From: Nocardioides sp. zg-DK7169
Lineage (GTDB): Bacteria; Actinomycetota; Actinomycetes; Propionibacteriales; Nocardioidaceae
Reading direction: 5' to 3'
Assembly (NCBI RefSeq): GCF_013155365.1
Contig: NZ_JABJRA010000005.1
Location: 326,854 to 390,853, forward strand
Length of the DNA: 64,000 bases
Shown here: one piece after another, positions 51,429 to 60,161 of the stretch
Layout of the letters: each line of letters starts with the position of its first letter
Numbering within the stretch: position 1 is the first letter of the stretch
Position numbers and translations under genes: made by a program
Notes under the pieces: generated by a model
The model's input: only the letters and a program-made list of their open reading frames with translations
What the model was told of the DNA's origin: nothing
Databases searched by the model: none

Positions 51429-51986
51429 TCAGCGGACCACGTCGTAGACCCCGAGCCGGATCCCGTTGTCGTACGTCGCGTGCTCGACCAGCTCGAGGCG
51501 GCCGTGGTGGTCGGCGTCGGAGGCGAAGAGCCGCTTGCCCGCGCCGAGCACCACCGGGAAGGTCAGCAGGTGGTAGCGATCCACGAGCCCGGCCGCGGCC
51601 AGCCCCTGGGCGAGGGTCGCGCTGCCCTGGACGTGGATCGGGCCGCCGTCGCCCTGCTTGAGCTCGGCCACCTCCGCCAGCGAGCCGAGCGCCGTCGCGG
51701 GGCCCCACGGCAGCTCGCGCAGGGTGGAGGAGACGACGTACTTGGGCATCGCGTTGTACTCCGCGAACTCCGCCATCGTCGGCCACACCGGCGCGAACTC
51801 CTCGTAGGTCACCCGGCCCAGCAGCAGCGCGGAGGCCTCCGCCTGCTCGCGGCCCTTGATCTCGTAGGCCGCCTCCTCGAAGGGGACGTCGGTGAAGGTC
51901 CACCCGGCACGCGGGTGCGCCCCGCCGCCGGGTGAGTCGATCACGCCGTCGAGGCTGATGAACTCGGTGACGATCAGGGGTCGCAT
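51429..51986 (-). CDS. Dihydrofolate reductase-like protein (RibD C-terminal family)
   Basis: 185 residues with the DHFR/RibD_C fold: VTEFISLDGVIDSPGGG at the N-terminus, ALLLGRVTYEEFAPVWP in the middle, and IHVQGSATLAQGLAAAGLVD plus LLTFPVVLGAGKRLFA near the end. Such stand-alone proteins are usually NADPH-dependent reductases of unknown substrate, not folate enzymes. ATG at 51986 is used; ATG 52001 is possible. The next gene on the strand ends 48 bases upstream. Confidence 0.88.
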   Translation of the reverse strand: MRPLIVTEFISLDGVIDSPGGGAHPRAGWTFTDVPFEEAAYEIKGREQAEASALLLGRVTYEEFAPVWPTMAEFAEYNAMPKYVVSSTLRELPWGPATALGSLAEVAELKQGDGGPIHVQGSATLAQGLAAAGLVDRYHLLTFPVVLGAGKRLFASDADHHGRLELVEHATYDNGIRLGVYDVVR

Positions 51987-52034
51987 GCCCGATGCTGACA
52001 CGCCCCCGCCGCCGGCGGGACCTCCATTTCGGGG

Positions 52035-52418
52035 CTATCCGGGCGGCGGGTCGCCGTACCCGCCGTCGCGCAGCCCGGCCTCGACCTCGAAGCGGTTGCG
52101 CGCGCCGGGGCGGCGCAGCTCCTCGAGCAGGTAGCGGGGCCCGAACCCGAGGCCGTGGCGCGCCCACTGCTCGGCGTGCACCGCCTCGTGGCGCAGCACC
52201 CCCCGGCCGGGGCGGGGGTTGCCGGTGAGGTACGCCCCGCCGTACGTCGTGCCGCCGCGCGCGTAGCCCCCGCGCATCCCGGCGCACACGAACAGTCCCG
52301 CCTCCTCGTCGTACGCCGCCCGCGCGCCCCAGCACCGTGCCCAGGCGAGCGCCACGGCCGTCACCGCCGCGGACTGCCACGACCCCCGGGTCACCCGCCG
52401 CCACCGTCCCTCGCGCAC
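52035..52418 (-). CDS. Small protein with HEAVH metallopeptidase-like motif
   Basis: 127 residues. One hydrophobic segment (SWQSAAVTAVALAWARCWGA) near the N-terminus is followed by TGNPRPGRGVLRHEAVHAEQ and WARHGLGFGPRYLLEELRRP. The HExxH pattern is satisfied by HEAVH, as in the DUF4157-like/minimal zincin fold, with no obvious third ligand. It may be a membrane-anchored peptidase or a scaffold. GTG 52418 is chosen because upstream codons run into the palindrome. Confidence 0.6.
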   Translation of the reverse strand: MREGRWRRVTRGSWQSAAVTAVALAWARCWGARAAYDEEAGLFVCAGMRGGYARGGTTYGGAYLTGNPRPGRGVLRHEAVHAEQWARHGLGFGPRYLLEELRRPGARNRFEVEAGLRDGGYGDPPPG

Positions 52419-52453
52419 GTGTCGATTCTGACGCTCTGGCCCCCGAGGGGTGA

Positions 52454-52511
52454 TAGTCCGCCACACAGGTGTCGTCGATCGGCGAGATCACGACACCTGT
52501 GTGGCGGACTA
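52454..52511. repeat. 58-base element with 22-base perfect inverted arms
   Basis: The arm at 52454-52475 begins TAGTCCGCCACACAGG. The arm at 52490-52511 is its exact complement. A 14-base loop containing GATC twice separates them. It lies in the divergent promoter region between the zincin-like gene and the second DHFR-like gene. Such length and perfection suggest a repeat element or a strong hairpin rather than a simple operator. Confidence 0.8.
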
Positions 52512-52590
52512 CCGGGAGGGCCCGATGAGTCCCCCTCCCCACCACGGTCTGAGTCACCACGACCCCGACCCCGACCTCGAGGAGCAGGCC

Positions 52591-53238
52591 GTGACCCAGC
52601 AGGTACGAGTGCACAACTTCTGCGTGTCCAGCGACGGGTACGCCGCGGGGCAGGGACAGAGCCTCGAGCGCCCGTTCGGCCACGCCGACCCGGGACAGCT
52701 GGTCGCGCGGGCGGGTGCCACCGCGAGCTGGCCCAACCGCACCGACCCGGGCGGCAGCCGCGGCCTGGACGACTACCTGGTGCGCGACTTCCACCGCAAC
52801 ATCGGCGCCGAGATCATGGGCCGCAACAAGTTCGGCCCGCAGCGCGGCCCGTGGCCCGACCTGAGCTGGCAGGGCTGGTGGGGCGAGGACCCGCCGTTCC
52901 ACACCCCCGTCCTCGTGATGACCCACCACGAGCGGCCCTCGTTCAGCCTGTCCGACACGACCTTCCACTTCGTGGGCGGTACGCCGGCGGAGGTGCTCGA
53001 CCGGGCGTTCGCGGCCGCCGACGGCAAGGACGTGCGCCTCGGCGGCGGCGCCGACACCGTGCGGCAGTTCCTGGACGCCGACCTCGTCGACACGCTGCAC
53101 GTCGCGGTGGCACCAGTGGAGCTCGGCGCCGGCTCTCGGCTGTGGGAGAGCCCCGCGGACCTGCTCGACCGCTACCACCTCGACGTCGTCCCGAGCCCGT
53201 CCGGCGGCGTGGTGCACCACCTGTTCTGGCGCCGCTGA
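52591..53238 (+). CDS. Dihydrofolate reductase-like protein (RibD C-terminal family)
   Basis: 215 residues. VRVHNFCVSSDGYAAGQGQS starts the DHFR/RibD_C fold, GAEIMGRNKFGPQRGPWPD is the characteristic central loop, LGGGADTVRQFLDADLVDTL the NADPH loop and HHLFWRR the end. A paralogue at 51429-51986 shares only the fold. GTG at 52591 is chosen because GAGGAG lies seven bases upstream and relatives begin at this point; ATG 52525 would add a His/Pro-rich tail and come close to the palindrome. The substrate is unknown. Confidence 0.87.
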   Translation: MTQQVRVHNFCVSSDGYAAGQGQSLERPFGHADPGQLVARAGATASWPNRTDPGGSRGLDDYLVRDFHRNIGAEIMGRNKFGPQRGPWPDLSWQGWWGEDPPFHTPVLVMTHHERPSFSLSDTTFHFVGGTPAEVLDRAFAAADGKDVRLGGGADTVRQFLDADLVDTLHVAVAPVELGAGSRLWESPADLLDRYHLDVVPSPSGGVVHHLFWRR

Positions 53239-53275
53239 GGGCCGACCCGGGCTGGCCGCGGCGCCCGTGGCGCGC

Positions 53276-53345
53276 TGTAACGCGGGGTTATTGTCGCTCC
53301 ACACGCCTCCTGAAGCGTGTTCAGCGTCAATAACCCCGCGTTACA
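53276..53345. repeat. 70-base palindromic element, copy 2
   Basis: Arms TGTAACGCGGGGTTATTG (53276-53293) and CAATAACCCCGCGTTACA (53328-53345) are perfect. The inner ACACGC/GCGTGT and CGCT/AGCG pairs match the structure of copy 1, although the sequence differs. It separates the convergent DHFR-like and M14 genes. Confidence 0.85.
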
Positions 53346-53363
53346 AGCGGGCGGGGGTGGCGC

Positions 53364-54782
53364 TCAGCAGACCTCCACCGGCGTCGCCTCGGTGATCCGG
53401 TACTCCGAGCGGGCGTCGAGGAGCAGCGGGATCAGCGGCTGGTCCTCCTGCGCCATCGTCACGTAGGACCCCTCGGCGTTGTTGCGCCAGGTGATGCCGT
53501 GCAGGCGCAGCGTGCGGGCGACGTCGCGGCGCTGCTCGAGGGTGAGCTGGTAGCCGCACATCGGCTCCGGCTCGACGTCCGAGGCCTCGGTGGGCAGCAC
53601 GTTGTCCTGGCCGGCGAAGTAGACGACGCCGCTGCGGCTCGCGCCCTTCGCGATCGCCCGCTCGGCGGCCGCGGCGGTCTCGCGGAGCAGGGTGTCGCGG
53701 TTCTCCAGGGTGAACTGCGCGCTGCCGACCGCGCTGAGGTAGTTGACCTCGACCCGGCGCCGGTTGGTGAGCGCCTCGTCGGCCTCCTCCTCGGCGTCCA
53801 GCGGCTCGTTGGCGGTCTCGCTCAGCATCCCGGCGACGTGCTGGAGGCCGGCGTAGTTGCGCAGGATCCGGCCCTGCTCGTCACCGGCGACCTGGCGGAA
53901 CGGCTCGCCGTCCTTGACGAAGATGCCGTACTCCCCGGAGGTGTAGCCCGAGGCCTCGACCTGGCCGCCCGCGTAGTCCTCGCTCATCGTCCGGGCGAGG
54001 TCGTGCACGGTCGGGTCGACCTGGCGGTTGCGCGGCCACAGCTGGAGCAGGTCGGTGCGGTAATAGGGGTTCGGGCCGTACTCGTGGAGGTCGTTGAGCA
54101 CGTCCGGCTTCCAGTCGCGGATCAGCTTCACCACCGTCCGCGCCTCCGGCGACTCCAGCGCCATGTAGTCGCGGTTGACGTCGAGGCCCTGGGCGTTCTG
54201 GCGGGTGTTCGCGACCCAGCCGTCGGGGTTGAGGTTGATGAAGAGCACCGTGGTGTCGCGGAGCAGCCGGCGCCACGCGGGGTCGGTGGTGGTCGACATG
54301 TCGCGGGCCAGGCGCATGCACGCCTCGCGCCCGGAGTTCTCGTCACCGTGGACCGAGCAGGTGTACATCAGCACCGAGCCCTCGGCGGCCTCCGCCGCCG
54401 ACGCGGGCGCCGGGTCGCCGACCGCGACCAGCTGGAGCGGCCGGCCCTCGACGCTGCGCCCGACCCGGGTCACCTTCACGCGATCGCTGCTGCGGTCCAG
54501 CTGGCGCCAGAACCGCTGGGACTCGGGGACCGTCGTCCAGCGCGCGCCGTTCGACTCCTCGAACGGCGTGCGCAGCGGGCTGGGCGCCGCCTGCAGGGTC
54601 TCGGGCATGTCCGAGCCGCCGCCGGGTTCGGCCTGGCCGGGGGCGGGGCTGGCGCCCCACAGTCCGGCGGCGACCAGCGCGGAGGCGGTCAGCGTCGCGA
54701 CCGTGGCACCGACCCGGCGGCGGGTGCGTGCGCGGCGAGCGCGAGAGGCTGCGGGTGAGCGGGGCGGGGGTACGGGGGTCAT
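53364..54782 (-). CDS. Secreted M14-family zinc carboxypeptidase
   Basis: 472 residues. An arginine-rich n-region and hydrophobic core (ATLTASALVAAGLWGA) form the export signal. The catalytic zinc ligands are in CSVHGDENSGREA (His and Glu), with NLNPDGW, LDVNRDY and DLHEYG carrying substrate residues and the third ligand. The C-terminal 120 residues are a family-typical extension (GVVYFAGQDNVLPTE). It should trim peptides outside the cell. ATG 54782 gives the full signal. Confidence 0.9.
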   Translation of the reverse strand: MTPVPPPRSPAASRARRARTRRRVGATVATLTASALVAAGLWGASPAPGQAEPGGGSDMPETLQAAPSPLRTPFEESNGARWTTVPESQRFWRQLDRSSDRVKVTRVGRSVEGRPLQLVAVGDPAPASAAEAAEGSVLMYTCSVHGDENSGREACMRLARDMSTTTDPAWRRLLRDTTVLFINLNPDGWVANTRQNAQGLDVNRDYMALESPEARTVVKLIRDWKPDVLNDLHEYGPNPYYRTDLLQLWPRNRQVDPTVHDLARTMSEDYAGGQVEASGYTSGEYGIFVKDGEPFRQVAGDEQGRILRNYAGLQHVAGMLSETANEPLDAEEEADEALTNRRRVEVNYLSAVGSAQFTLENRDTLLRETAAAAERAIAKGASRSGVVYFAGQDNVLPTEASDVEPEPMCGYQLTLEQRRDVARTLRLHGITWRNNAEGSYVTMAQEDQPLIPLLLDARSEYRITEATPVEVC

Positions 54783-54966
54783 GGCGCTCCTCGAGAACGC
54801 GCCGCGCCCGGCCCGTTCTGCCTGCCCGAGTCGCAGCGGAGTTGGTGGGGCCCTTCACCATCCTCGCGCCGCGCCGCCGTGGCAAGGACCCCCTCGGGTG
54901 ACCGATGGCCCTCCCGCCCGTGGTGCATCCTGTCCGGACACCGTCGATCACGGGGAGGTCTCGGGC

Positions 54967-55617
54967 GTGGACAACCACAGCTTCTTCAGGCTCGGGGGCG
55001 GGCGGGTCGCGCCGTTCGCAGACCACGCCCCGCTCCCGCCCCACGACGGCGCGGTGCTCGTCGCCGAGCTCACCGTCCACGAGGGACCGCACGGACCCCG
55101 GCGCCTGGTCGTGTGCCGCCGCGACACGGACGTCGCCGTACGCCGCCCCGACGGCCGGCTGCTGTGGCTGGAGACCGACGACCTCAGCGCGGCCCGCGAC
55201 CCCGACGACCCGGCGTGCGTGCTCGTGACGCACGGTGACGCCGAGAGCCCGATGCTCCTCCCGCCCGACTACGGGACGGAGGGGCTCGCGATCGCGTCCC
55301 TCGAGAGCTTCTGCGACTCCTTCGACGTGGAGGGCTGGCCCGAGGTCGCGGGCCCGGCCGACCCCGTCGCCGTGCCCGGTCTCGGCGAGGCGCCGCGCGA
55401 GACGACCCTCGTGCGCTGCGCGCTCGAGTCGTACGGCGCGTGCGAGCTGCACCTCGATGACCGCACCGGGCTGGTCCTGGGCGTCCGGGCGGGCGCGGCG
55501 CTGGCCGCTGACGGCGCGACACCGCCCGCGCGCGGCTCCCTGCTGCTGGAGGTGTCCGTCCTGCGCGAGGAGCGGTCCCTCGCCTCCGCCGCCTGGTTCG
55601 AGCCGGGCGACCTGTAG
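54967..55617 (+). CDS. Hypothetical protein
   Basis: 216 residues, cytoplasmic, no signal or membrane helix. It is beta-rich: GAVLVAELTVHEGPHGPRRL, then VVCRRDTDVAVRRPDGRLLW, an acidic middle (LSAARDPDDPACVLVTHGDA) and LLLEVSVLREERSLASAAWF at the end. I recognise no domain. GTG 54967 has GGGGAGG upstream. It is divergent from the M14 gene and precedes a DUF2382 gene on the same strand. Confidence 0.65.
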   Translation: MDNHSFFRLGGGRVAPFADHAPLPPHDGAVLVAELTVHEGPHGPRRLVVCRRDTDVAVRRPDGRLLWLETDDLSAARDPDDPACVLVTHGDAESPMLLPPDYGTEGLAIASLESFCDSFDVEGWPEVAGPADPVAVPGLGEAPRETTLVRCALESYGACELHLDDRTGLVLGVRAGAALAADGATPPARGSLLLEVSVLREERSLASAAWFEPGDL

Positions 55618-55687
55618 CCGGGGCTGCGTGGCCCGCGCGATCCCGGGTACCCGCGCAGCACGACCCCGGGGGAGCTGGGAGCTGATC

Positions 55688-56164
55688 ATGGACGACACCG
55701 ACAGCGGGAGCACCGGCGGCCCGGACGCGCCCCGGGAGCAGCCCGACGCAGGACCCGACCAGGGCGCCGAGACCACGCGGCACGAGGAACGCGCCGAGAT
55801 CGGCACCGAGCGCCGCGAGGCGGGCCGGGTCCGGGTGCGCACCGAGGTCGAGACCGTCCCCACCCAGGCGGTGGTCTCCCGCGGGACCGAGGAGCTCGAC
55901 ACCTCCGAGCGGGTGCCGGCGGGCGAGGCCGACAGCGGCGAGGTCGAGACCCTCGAGGACGGGTCGCTGTCGGTCCCGCTCTTCGAGGAGATCCTCGAGA
56001 TCACCAAGAGGCGGGTGGTGCGCGAGCGGGTGATCGTGCGCAAGCAGACCGTCGTCGAGGAGGAGACCGTCGAGGTCGAGCTGCGCCGCGAGCACGTCAC
56101 GGTGGAGGCCGACGACGGCGTCGAGGTCGAGCACCGCGACCACGGCCCGTCCCAGCCGTCCTGA
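55688..56164 (+). CDS. DUF2382 stress-associated protein
   Basis: 158 residues, very acidic and charged. Residues 35-75 (HEERAEIGTERREAGRVRVR, then TEVETVPTQAVVSRGTEELD) and residues 95-150 (SVPLFEEILEITKRRVVRER, VIVRKQTVVEEETVEVELRR) form DUF2382 repeats, the alternating basic/acidic pattern typical of YsnF/AvaK-like stress proteins. No PRC-barrel is attached here, in contrast to the divergent paralogue at 56253-57047. The function is unknown; such genes are often sigma-B- or osmotically controlled. Confidence 0.85.
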   Translation: MDDTDSGSTGGPDAPREQPDAGPDQGAETTRHEERAEIGTERREAGRVRVRTEVETVPTQAVVSRGTEELDTSERVPAGEADSGEVETLEDGSLSVPLFEEILEITKRRVVRERVIVRKQTVVEEETVEVELRREHVTVEADDGVEVEHRDHGPSQPS

Positions 56165-56196
56165 CCCCCGTCCCGGCACGACCCCGGACGCGCGCA

Positions 56197-56230
56197 GCGA
56201 CCGCCCGCACCCGGAGGCACGAGCGGTCGC
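56197..56230. terminator. Hairpin between convergent DUF2382 genes
   Basis: GCGACCGC (56197-56204) and GCGGTCGC (56223-56230) pair perfectly around an 18-base loop between the two convergent stops. Confidence 0.5.
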
Positions 56231-56252
56231 GGTGGGTCAGCGAGCGTCGGGG

Positions 56253-57047
56253 TCAGCGGCGTCGGTCGTCGACGTCGCCCTCCACCTCGATGTGCTCCTT
56301 GCGGACCTCCTCGGTCACGGTCTCGTCCTCGACGGTGCTCTCCTTGCCCAGGCGGACCCGCTCGACCGCCTCGGTGGTCTTGCCGACCACGGGGCGCTCC
56401 TCGTTGAGGACCACCTCGTGCTCCTCCTCGGAGATGTCGGGACCGTCGAGCGCCTGGTCGACGTTGCCGCTGGTGACCGGCTCGGACTCCACGACCGCAC
56501 GCTCCTTGGTGACCGGGACGGTGTGCGTCTCGGTCTCCGTGGTGACGTACTTGCGCAGTCGCGCCCGGCCCGACTCCCGCGAGGCCTTGCCGACGTCGAG
56601 GCGCTCCTCCGAGCGCGTCATCGCGTCGTCGGTGTTCGGCCCGGACACGTCCTGCCCGGCGGGCTGGGTGCCCATCGTGCCGGTGCCGGTCCCCATGCCG
56701 CTGACGCCGGGATCGCCGGCGAGGTACCCGGACCCGAGCCCGTAGTGGGCGTAGAGGCGCTCCTCCTCGCCCTCGGGGAGGTGCCCGTCGCCCTCGAGGT
56801 CGACGTTGGGGGCTCCCTTGATCAGGTCCTTGTCGTAGGGCAGCCGCAGCGCGGAGCCGTCGAACTCGGCCTCGGCCACCGGTACGAACGACTCCTTGGT
56901 GCCGAAGAACCCGGTGTTGACGGTGACGAACTCGGGACGACCCGTCGCGTCGTCCATGAACAGCTGGCCGACCTTGCCGATCTTGGCACCGTCGGTGCCG
57001 TACGCCGTCGAGCCGATGACGTTCGAGGCCTGTGTCTCGTCGAACAT
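56253..57047 (-). CDS. PRC-barrel plus DUF2382 protein
   Basis: 264 residues. The N-terminal PRC-barrel (about 5-75; STAYGTDGAKIGKVGQLFMD, then GRPEFVTVNTGFFGTKESFV) is followed by a Gly/Thr/Met-rich linker and a DUF2382 region (about 140-264; GKASRESGRARLRKYVTTET, then EEHEVVLNEERPVVGKTTEA). This is the standard actinobacterial photosystem-reaction-centre-barrel stress protein. GAGGGAGCGACAC precedes ATG 57047. It is convergent with the DUF2382-only gene and upstream of the cyd genes. Confidence 0.9.
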   Translation of the reverse strand: MFDETQASNVIGSTAYGTDGAKIGKVGQLFMDDATGRPEFVTVNTGFFGTKESFVPVAEAEFDGSALRLPYDKDLIKGAPNVDLEGDGHLPEGEEERLYAHYGLGSGYLAGDPGVSGMGTGTGTMGTQPAGQDVSGPNTDDAMTRSEERLDVGKASRESGRARLRKYVTTETETHTVPVTKERAVVESEPVTSGNVDQALDGPDISEEEHEVVLNEERPVVGKTTEAVERVRLGKESTVEDETVTEEVRKEHIEVEGDVDDRRR

Positions 57048-57167
57048 GTGTCGCTCCCTCCTCGGGAATGTGCGTTTCGAGCCTGTAGCCGTGGTCCGAC
57101 AGACCATGCACACCGCGCCCGGATGGGCGCCCGGACCACCGCAAGGGGTGGGGTGGACCCGCGCGTC

Positions 57168-58175
57168 TCAGGCGTCGTTCCGCGACCAGGCGTCGGTCTG
57201 GGTGAGGCGGAAGAGGTACGCCATCGCCGGCACCACCAGCACGACCGCGAGCGCGACGGTGACCAGCAGCGCGCGGAGCGTGGTGTCCGCGCCGGCTGCG
57301 TCGTTGATCGTCACCTCGTCGACGAGCAGCCACGGGTACTGCGCGACCCCCCAGCCGGAGATCACCGCGGCGACGGCGACCAGCGCGCTCACCCGGGCCA
57401 CCGCGAAGCGCCGCAGGTAGACCAGGACCAGCGTCGCGACCCCCGCGATCCCGGAGAGCACGATCAGCGGCGCCGCCTGGGTCTCCAGGCCCTCGGTCAG
57501 CGTCGGGGCGTCGCGGCGCAGCGGTACCAGCGCCACGAACACCAGGACGCCGGTCGCGACCCCCACCCCGAGGGTCCGGGTCCGCAGCTGGCCGGCCAGC
57601 CGGGGCTGGCCGGTGCGCTCGGCGTCCGCGCACAGGAAGCACCCGGCGAGGAACGCGCAGGTCCCGACCGCGATCAGCCCGCCGAACAGCGACGTCGGGT
57701 TCACCCAGGAGCCGATCCGGTCCCCGGTGCCGTCGGCCGGCACCCGTCCCGAGGCGATCGCGCCCGCCACGGTGCCGAAGAAGAACGGCGCGATCAGCGA
57801 GGACCCGGCGAAGACGGCGCCGAACAGCCGCGCCTGGCTCAGCGTCTCGGCGTACTTGCGGAACGCGAAGGCGGCCCCGCGCAGCACGATGCCGGCCAGC
57901 GCGAAGAGCATCGGCAGGATCAGCGTCGACATCGCGGTCGCGAAGGACTCCGGGAAGCCGGTCCACCACATCACCAGCACGTAGATCAGCCACACGTGGT
58001 TGGCCTCCCACACCGGACCGATGCTGTGGTCGATCAGCGTGCGGAGCGCGGCGCCCGTGCGGGCGCCGCCCGCGGTGAGGTCGTAGAAGCCGGAGCCGAA
58101 GTCGGCGCCCCCGAACAGCGCGTAGGCCACGACGCCGACGAAGAGTGCCGCGGCGACCGCGACCGCGAGGGTCAT
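57168..58175 (-). CDS. cydB: Cytochrome bd ubiquinol oxidase subunit II
   Basis: 335 residues, eight to nine membrane segments. The N-terminal GVVAYALFGGADFGSGFYDL is the CydB signature, with GPVWEANHVWLIYVLVMWWT close behind, and FAFRKYAE and CADAERTGQ later. It pairs with CydA to form the high-affinity terminal oxidase. ATG 58175 overlaps the cydA stop (ATGA at 58172-58175). No cydDC exporter is in the window. Confidence 0.95.
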   Translation of the reverse strand: MTLAVAVAAALFVGVVAYALFGGADFGSGFYDLTAGGARTGAALRTLIDHSIGPVWEANHVWLIYVLVMWWTGFPESFATAMSTLILPMLFALAGIVLRGAAFAFRKYAETLSQARLFGAVFAGSSLIAPFFFGTVAGAIASGRVPADGTGDRIGSWVNPTSLFGGLIAVGTCAFLAGCFLCADAERTGQPRLAGQLRTRTLGVGVATGVLVFVALVPLRRDAPTLTEGLETQAAPLIVLSGIAGVATLVLVYLRRFAVARVSALVAVAAVISGWGVAQYPWLLVDEVTINDAAGADTTLRALLVTVALAVVLVVPAMAYLFRLTQTDAWSRNDA

Positions 58176-59599
58176 CTCCGCTCCCCGGTGCCCTCGCCCG
58201 GGCCGGCGGCGCTCTCGGTGGTGACGAGCGCCTCCTCCGGGCCGTACGGGCTGGGCAGGTCGGCGTCGCCCTTGCGCCAGCGCCGGGCCATCGAACGCAG
58301 CACCACGATCGCGCCGATCGTCATGCCGGTGTAGACGACGACGGTGGCGGCGAGCATCCACCACAGGCCCGGGTTGTCCCCGGCCGCGTCGGAGGTGCGC
58401 AGGATGTTGTAGACGACCCACGGCTGCCGGCCGACCTCGGTGGCGATCCAGCCGGCCTCCATCGCGACGATGGCCAGCACCCCGGACACCGCCACGAAGC
58501 GCAGGAACCAGCGCCGCTCGACCAGGTCGTGCCCGCGCCAGCGCGCGAGCCAGTACACGACCACGGCCGCCGCCAGCAGCGTCCCGATGCCGACCATGGT
58601 CTGGAAGGACAGGTGCGTGAGGTTGACCGGCGGCCAGTCCTCGCGCGGGAAGCTCTCGAGCCCCTCCACGGGGGCGGTGAAGGAGTTGCGGGCGATGAGC
58701 GAGCCGAGGTACGGGATGTCGACGGCCCACCGCACCGTGTCGTCGATGAGGACCCCGCCCAGGCGCAGCGGCGAGGGGCTCTCGGTCTCCAGGGCGAGCT
58801 CGAACGCCGCCAGCTTGGCCGGCTGCGCGTCGGCGATGCGGCCGCCGAGCAGGTGGCCGACGAACGGCTGCACGACCGCCGAGACGCTGGCGAACGCGAA
58901 CGCGACGTCGAACCCGAGCCGGTGGCGTCGGTCCCGGCGCCCGCGCAGCATCCCCACCGCGTAGACCGAGGCGATCATGAAGCCGACGACCATGTACGCC
59001 GCGACCCACATGTGCAGGAACTGCCAGAATGCCGCGGAGCTGAACAGCACGTCCCAGGGCCGCACGTTGGTGACCGCGCCGTCGACGATGTCGAAGCCGA
59101 CGGGCACGTTCATCCACGCGTTGACCGCGACCACGCAGTAGGTGCCGACCACGCCGGTGACCGCCATCGGCAGCACCATCAGCAGGTGCCGCTTGGGCGG
59201 CATCCGGTCCCAGCCGTAGAGGTAGATGCCGAGGAAGATCGCCTCGAGGAAGAAGGCCAGGCCCTCGAAGGCGAACGGCAGGCCCAGCACGTCGCCGTAG
59301 GTGCCCATCAGCCCGGGCCACAGCAGGCCCATCTCGAAGCTGAGGACCGTGCCGGACACCGCCCCGATCGCGAAGAGGACCGCGGAGACCTTGCCCCACT
59401 TGCGGGCCAGCGCCAGCGCGTCCGAGTCGTCGCGGCGGATGCCGATGAGGTGCATCGTGAAGATGACCGCGGGGAACGCGACGCCGAAACAGGCCAGGAT
59501 GATGTGCCACCCCAGCGACAGCGCCATCTGCTGCCGGGCGGGGAGCAGCCCCGCGGGCTCGGCCGCGAGGACCTGGATCACGACGTCTGTGACGGGCAC
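58172..59599 (-). CDS. cydA: Cytochrome bd ubiquinol oxidase subunit I
   Basis: 475 residues, about nine membrane helices. The LSLGWHIILACFGVAFPAVI segment carries the haem b595 histidine, EGLAFFLEAIFLGIYLYGWD is the conserved Glu helix, QFLHMWVAAYMVVGF carries the b558 histidine, and AGWIATEVGRQPWVVYNILR contains the invariant GRQPW. The quinol loop is short. It oxidises menaquinol or ubiquinol and reduces oxygen to water. GTG 59599 is chosen because the first helix then starts at the right place. Upstream lies a broken thioredoxin-like gene, divergent from it. Confidence 0.95.
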   Translation of the reverse strand: MPVTDVVIQVLAAEPAGLLPARQQMALSLGWHIILACFGVAFPAVIFTMHLIGIRRDDSDALALARKWGKVSAVLFAIGAVSGTVLSFEMGLLWPGLMGTYGDVLGLPFAFEGLAFFLEAIFLGIYLYGWDRMPPKRHLLMVLPMAVTGVVGTYCVVAVNAWMNVPVGFDIVDGAVTNVRPWDVLFSSAAFWQFLHMWVAAYMVVGFMIASVYAVGMLRGRRDRRHRLGFDVAFAFASVSAVVQPFVGHLLGGRIADAQPAKLAAFELALETESPSPLRLGGVLIDDTVRWAVDIPYLGSLIARNSFTAPVEGLESFPREDWPPVNLTHLSFQTMVGIGTLLAAAVVVYWLARWRGHDLVERRWFLRFVAVSGVLAIVAMEAGWIATEVGRQPWVVYNILRTSDAAGDNPGLWWMLAATVVVYTGMTIGAIVVLRSMARRWRKGDADLPSPYGPEEALVTTESAAGPGEGTGERR

Positions 59600-59836
59600 C
59601 TCATCGACGGTAGGTCGGAGTCCGGCGCCGCGCCACCCCCGCAGGGGCGCGGGAGGCGCCGCCGTACGCCTACCAGGCCAGCACGCCGGCCTCGTCCTAC
59701 CTAGCCGGGGTACGCCGTCCCTGGCGCCCCACGCGTCTCGACCAGTCCGGTGCCGCTGCGGTGCTGCTCGAGTCGGCACGGCGCCGGCCCGGGTGGCCCT
59801 CGTGTGTCGCCGGGAGAACGCACCTCCCCCAACGAC

Positions 59837-60040
59837 ATGCCCGATCTGGAGCTCGCCTGCCCCGGCGGCGGGGCGGCCAGCACCGACCTTCAGGCGATCT
59901 CGGGGCCTGCGGTGATCAACTTCTGGTACGCCGCGTGTCCCCCCGTGCCGCAAGGAGATCCCGGCCCCATCCAGGAGTTCCGCAACCAGTGCGGCGACCG
60001 CGTCGTGGAGAGCGAGCTGGGTGTCGCGCTGGGGGCGTGA
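59837..60040 (+). pseudogene. Degenerate TlpA/thioredoxin-like gene with frameshifted CPPC motif
   Basis: From ATG 59837 the frame reads MPDLELACPGG, then AVINFWYAAC, which matches the start of a TlpA/ResA-like thioredoxin fold. At 59938-59944 a run of C residues carries one extra base, turning the expected CPPCRKEIPA into CPPVPQGDP; the old frame returns a few bases later at IQEFRNQCGDRVVE. The C-terminal half of the fold is missing. No signal peptide is left in front. It is a remnant of an extracytoplasmic disulfide reductase, perhaps once linked to cytochrome maturation beside cydAB. Confidence 0.7.
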
Positions 60041-60161
60041 CGCCGCGATCCCCCGTTCGCCCTCCACGCCCGCCCGCCATGCGGGAGCATCGACCTCCTG
60101 TGCCCTCTCAGGAGGAGCACCCCCCCCGACACTGAGCCGGGACCCCGGCAGAGGAGCAACC

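Noticed and set aside
54343..58011. A 1222-residue open frame on the minus strand
   Set aside because: It covers cydB, the PRC-barrel gene and others in the wrong frame. Residue composition is typical of a GC shadow.
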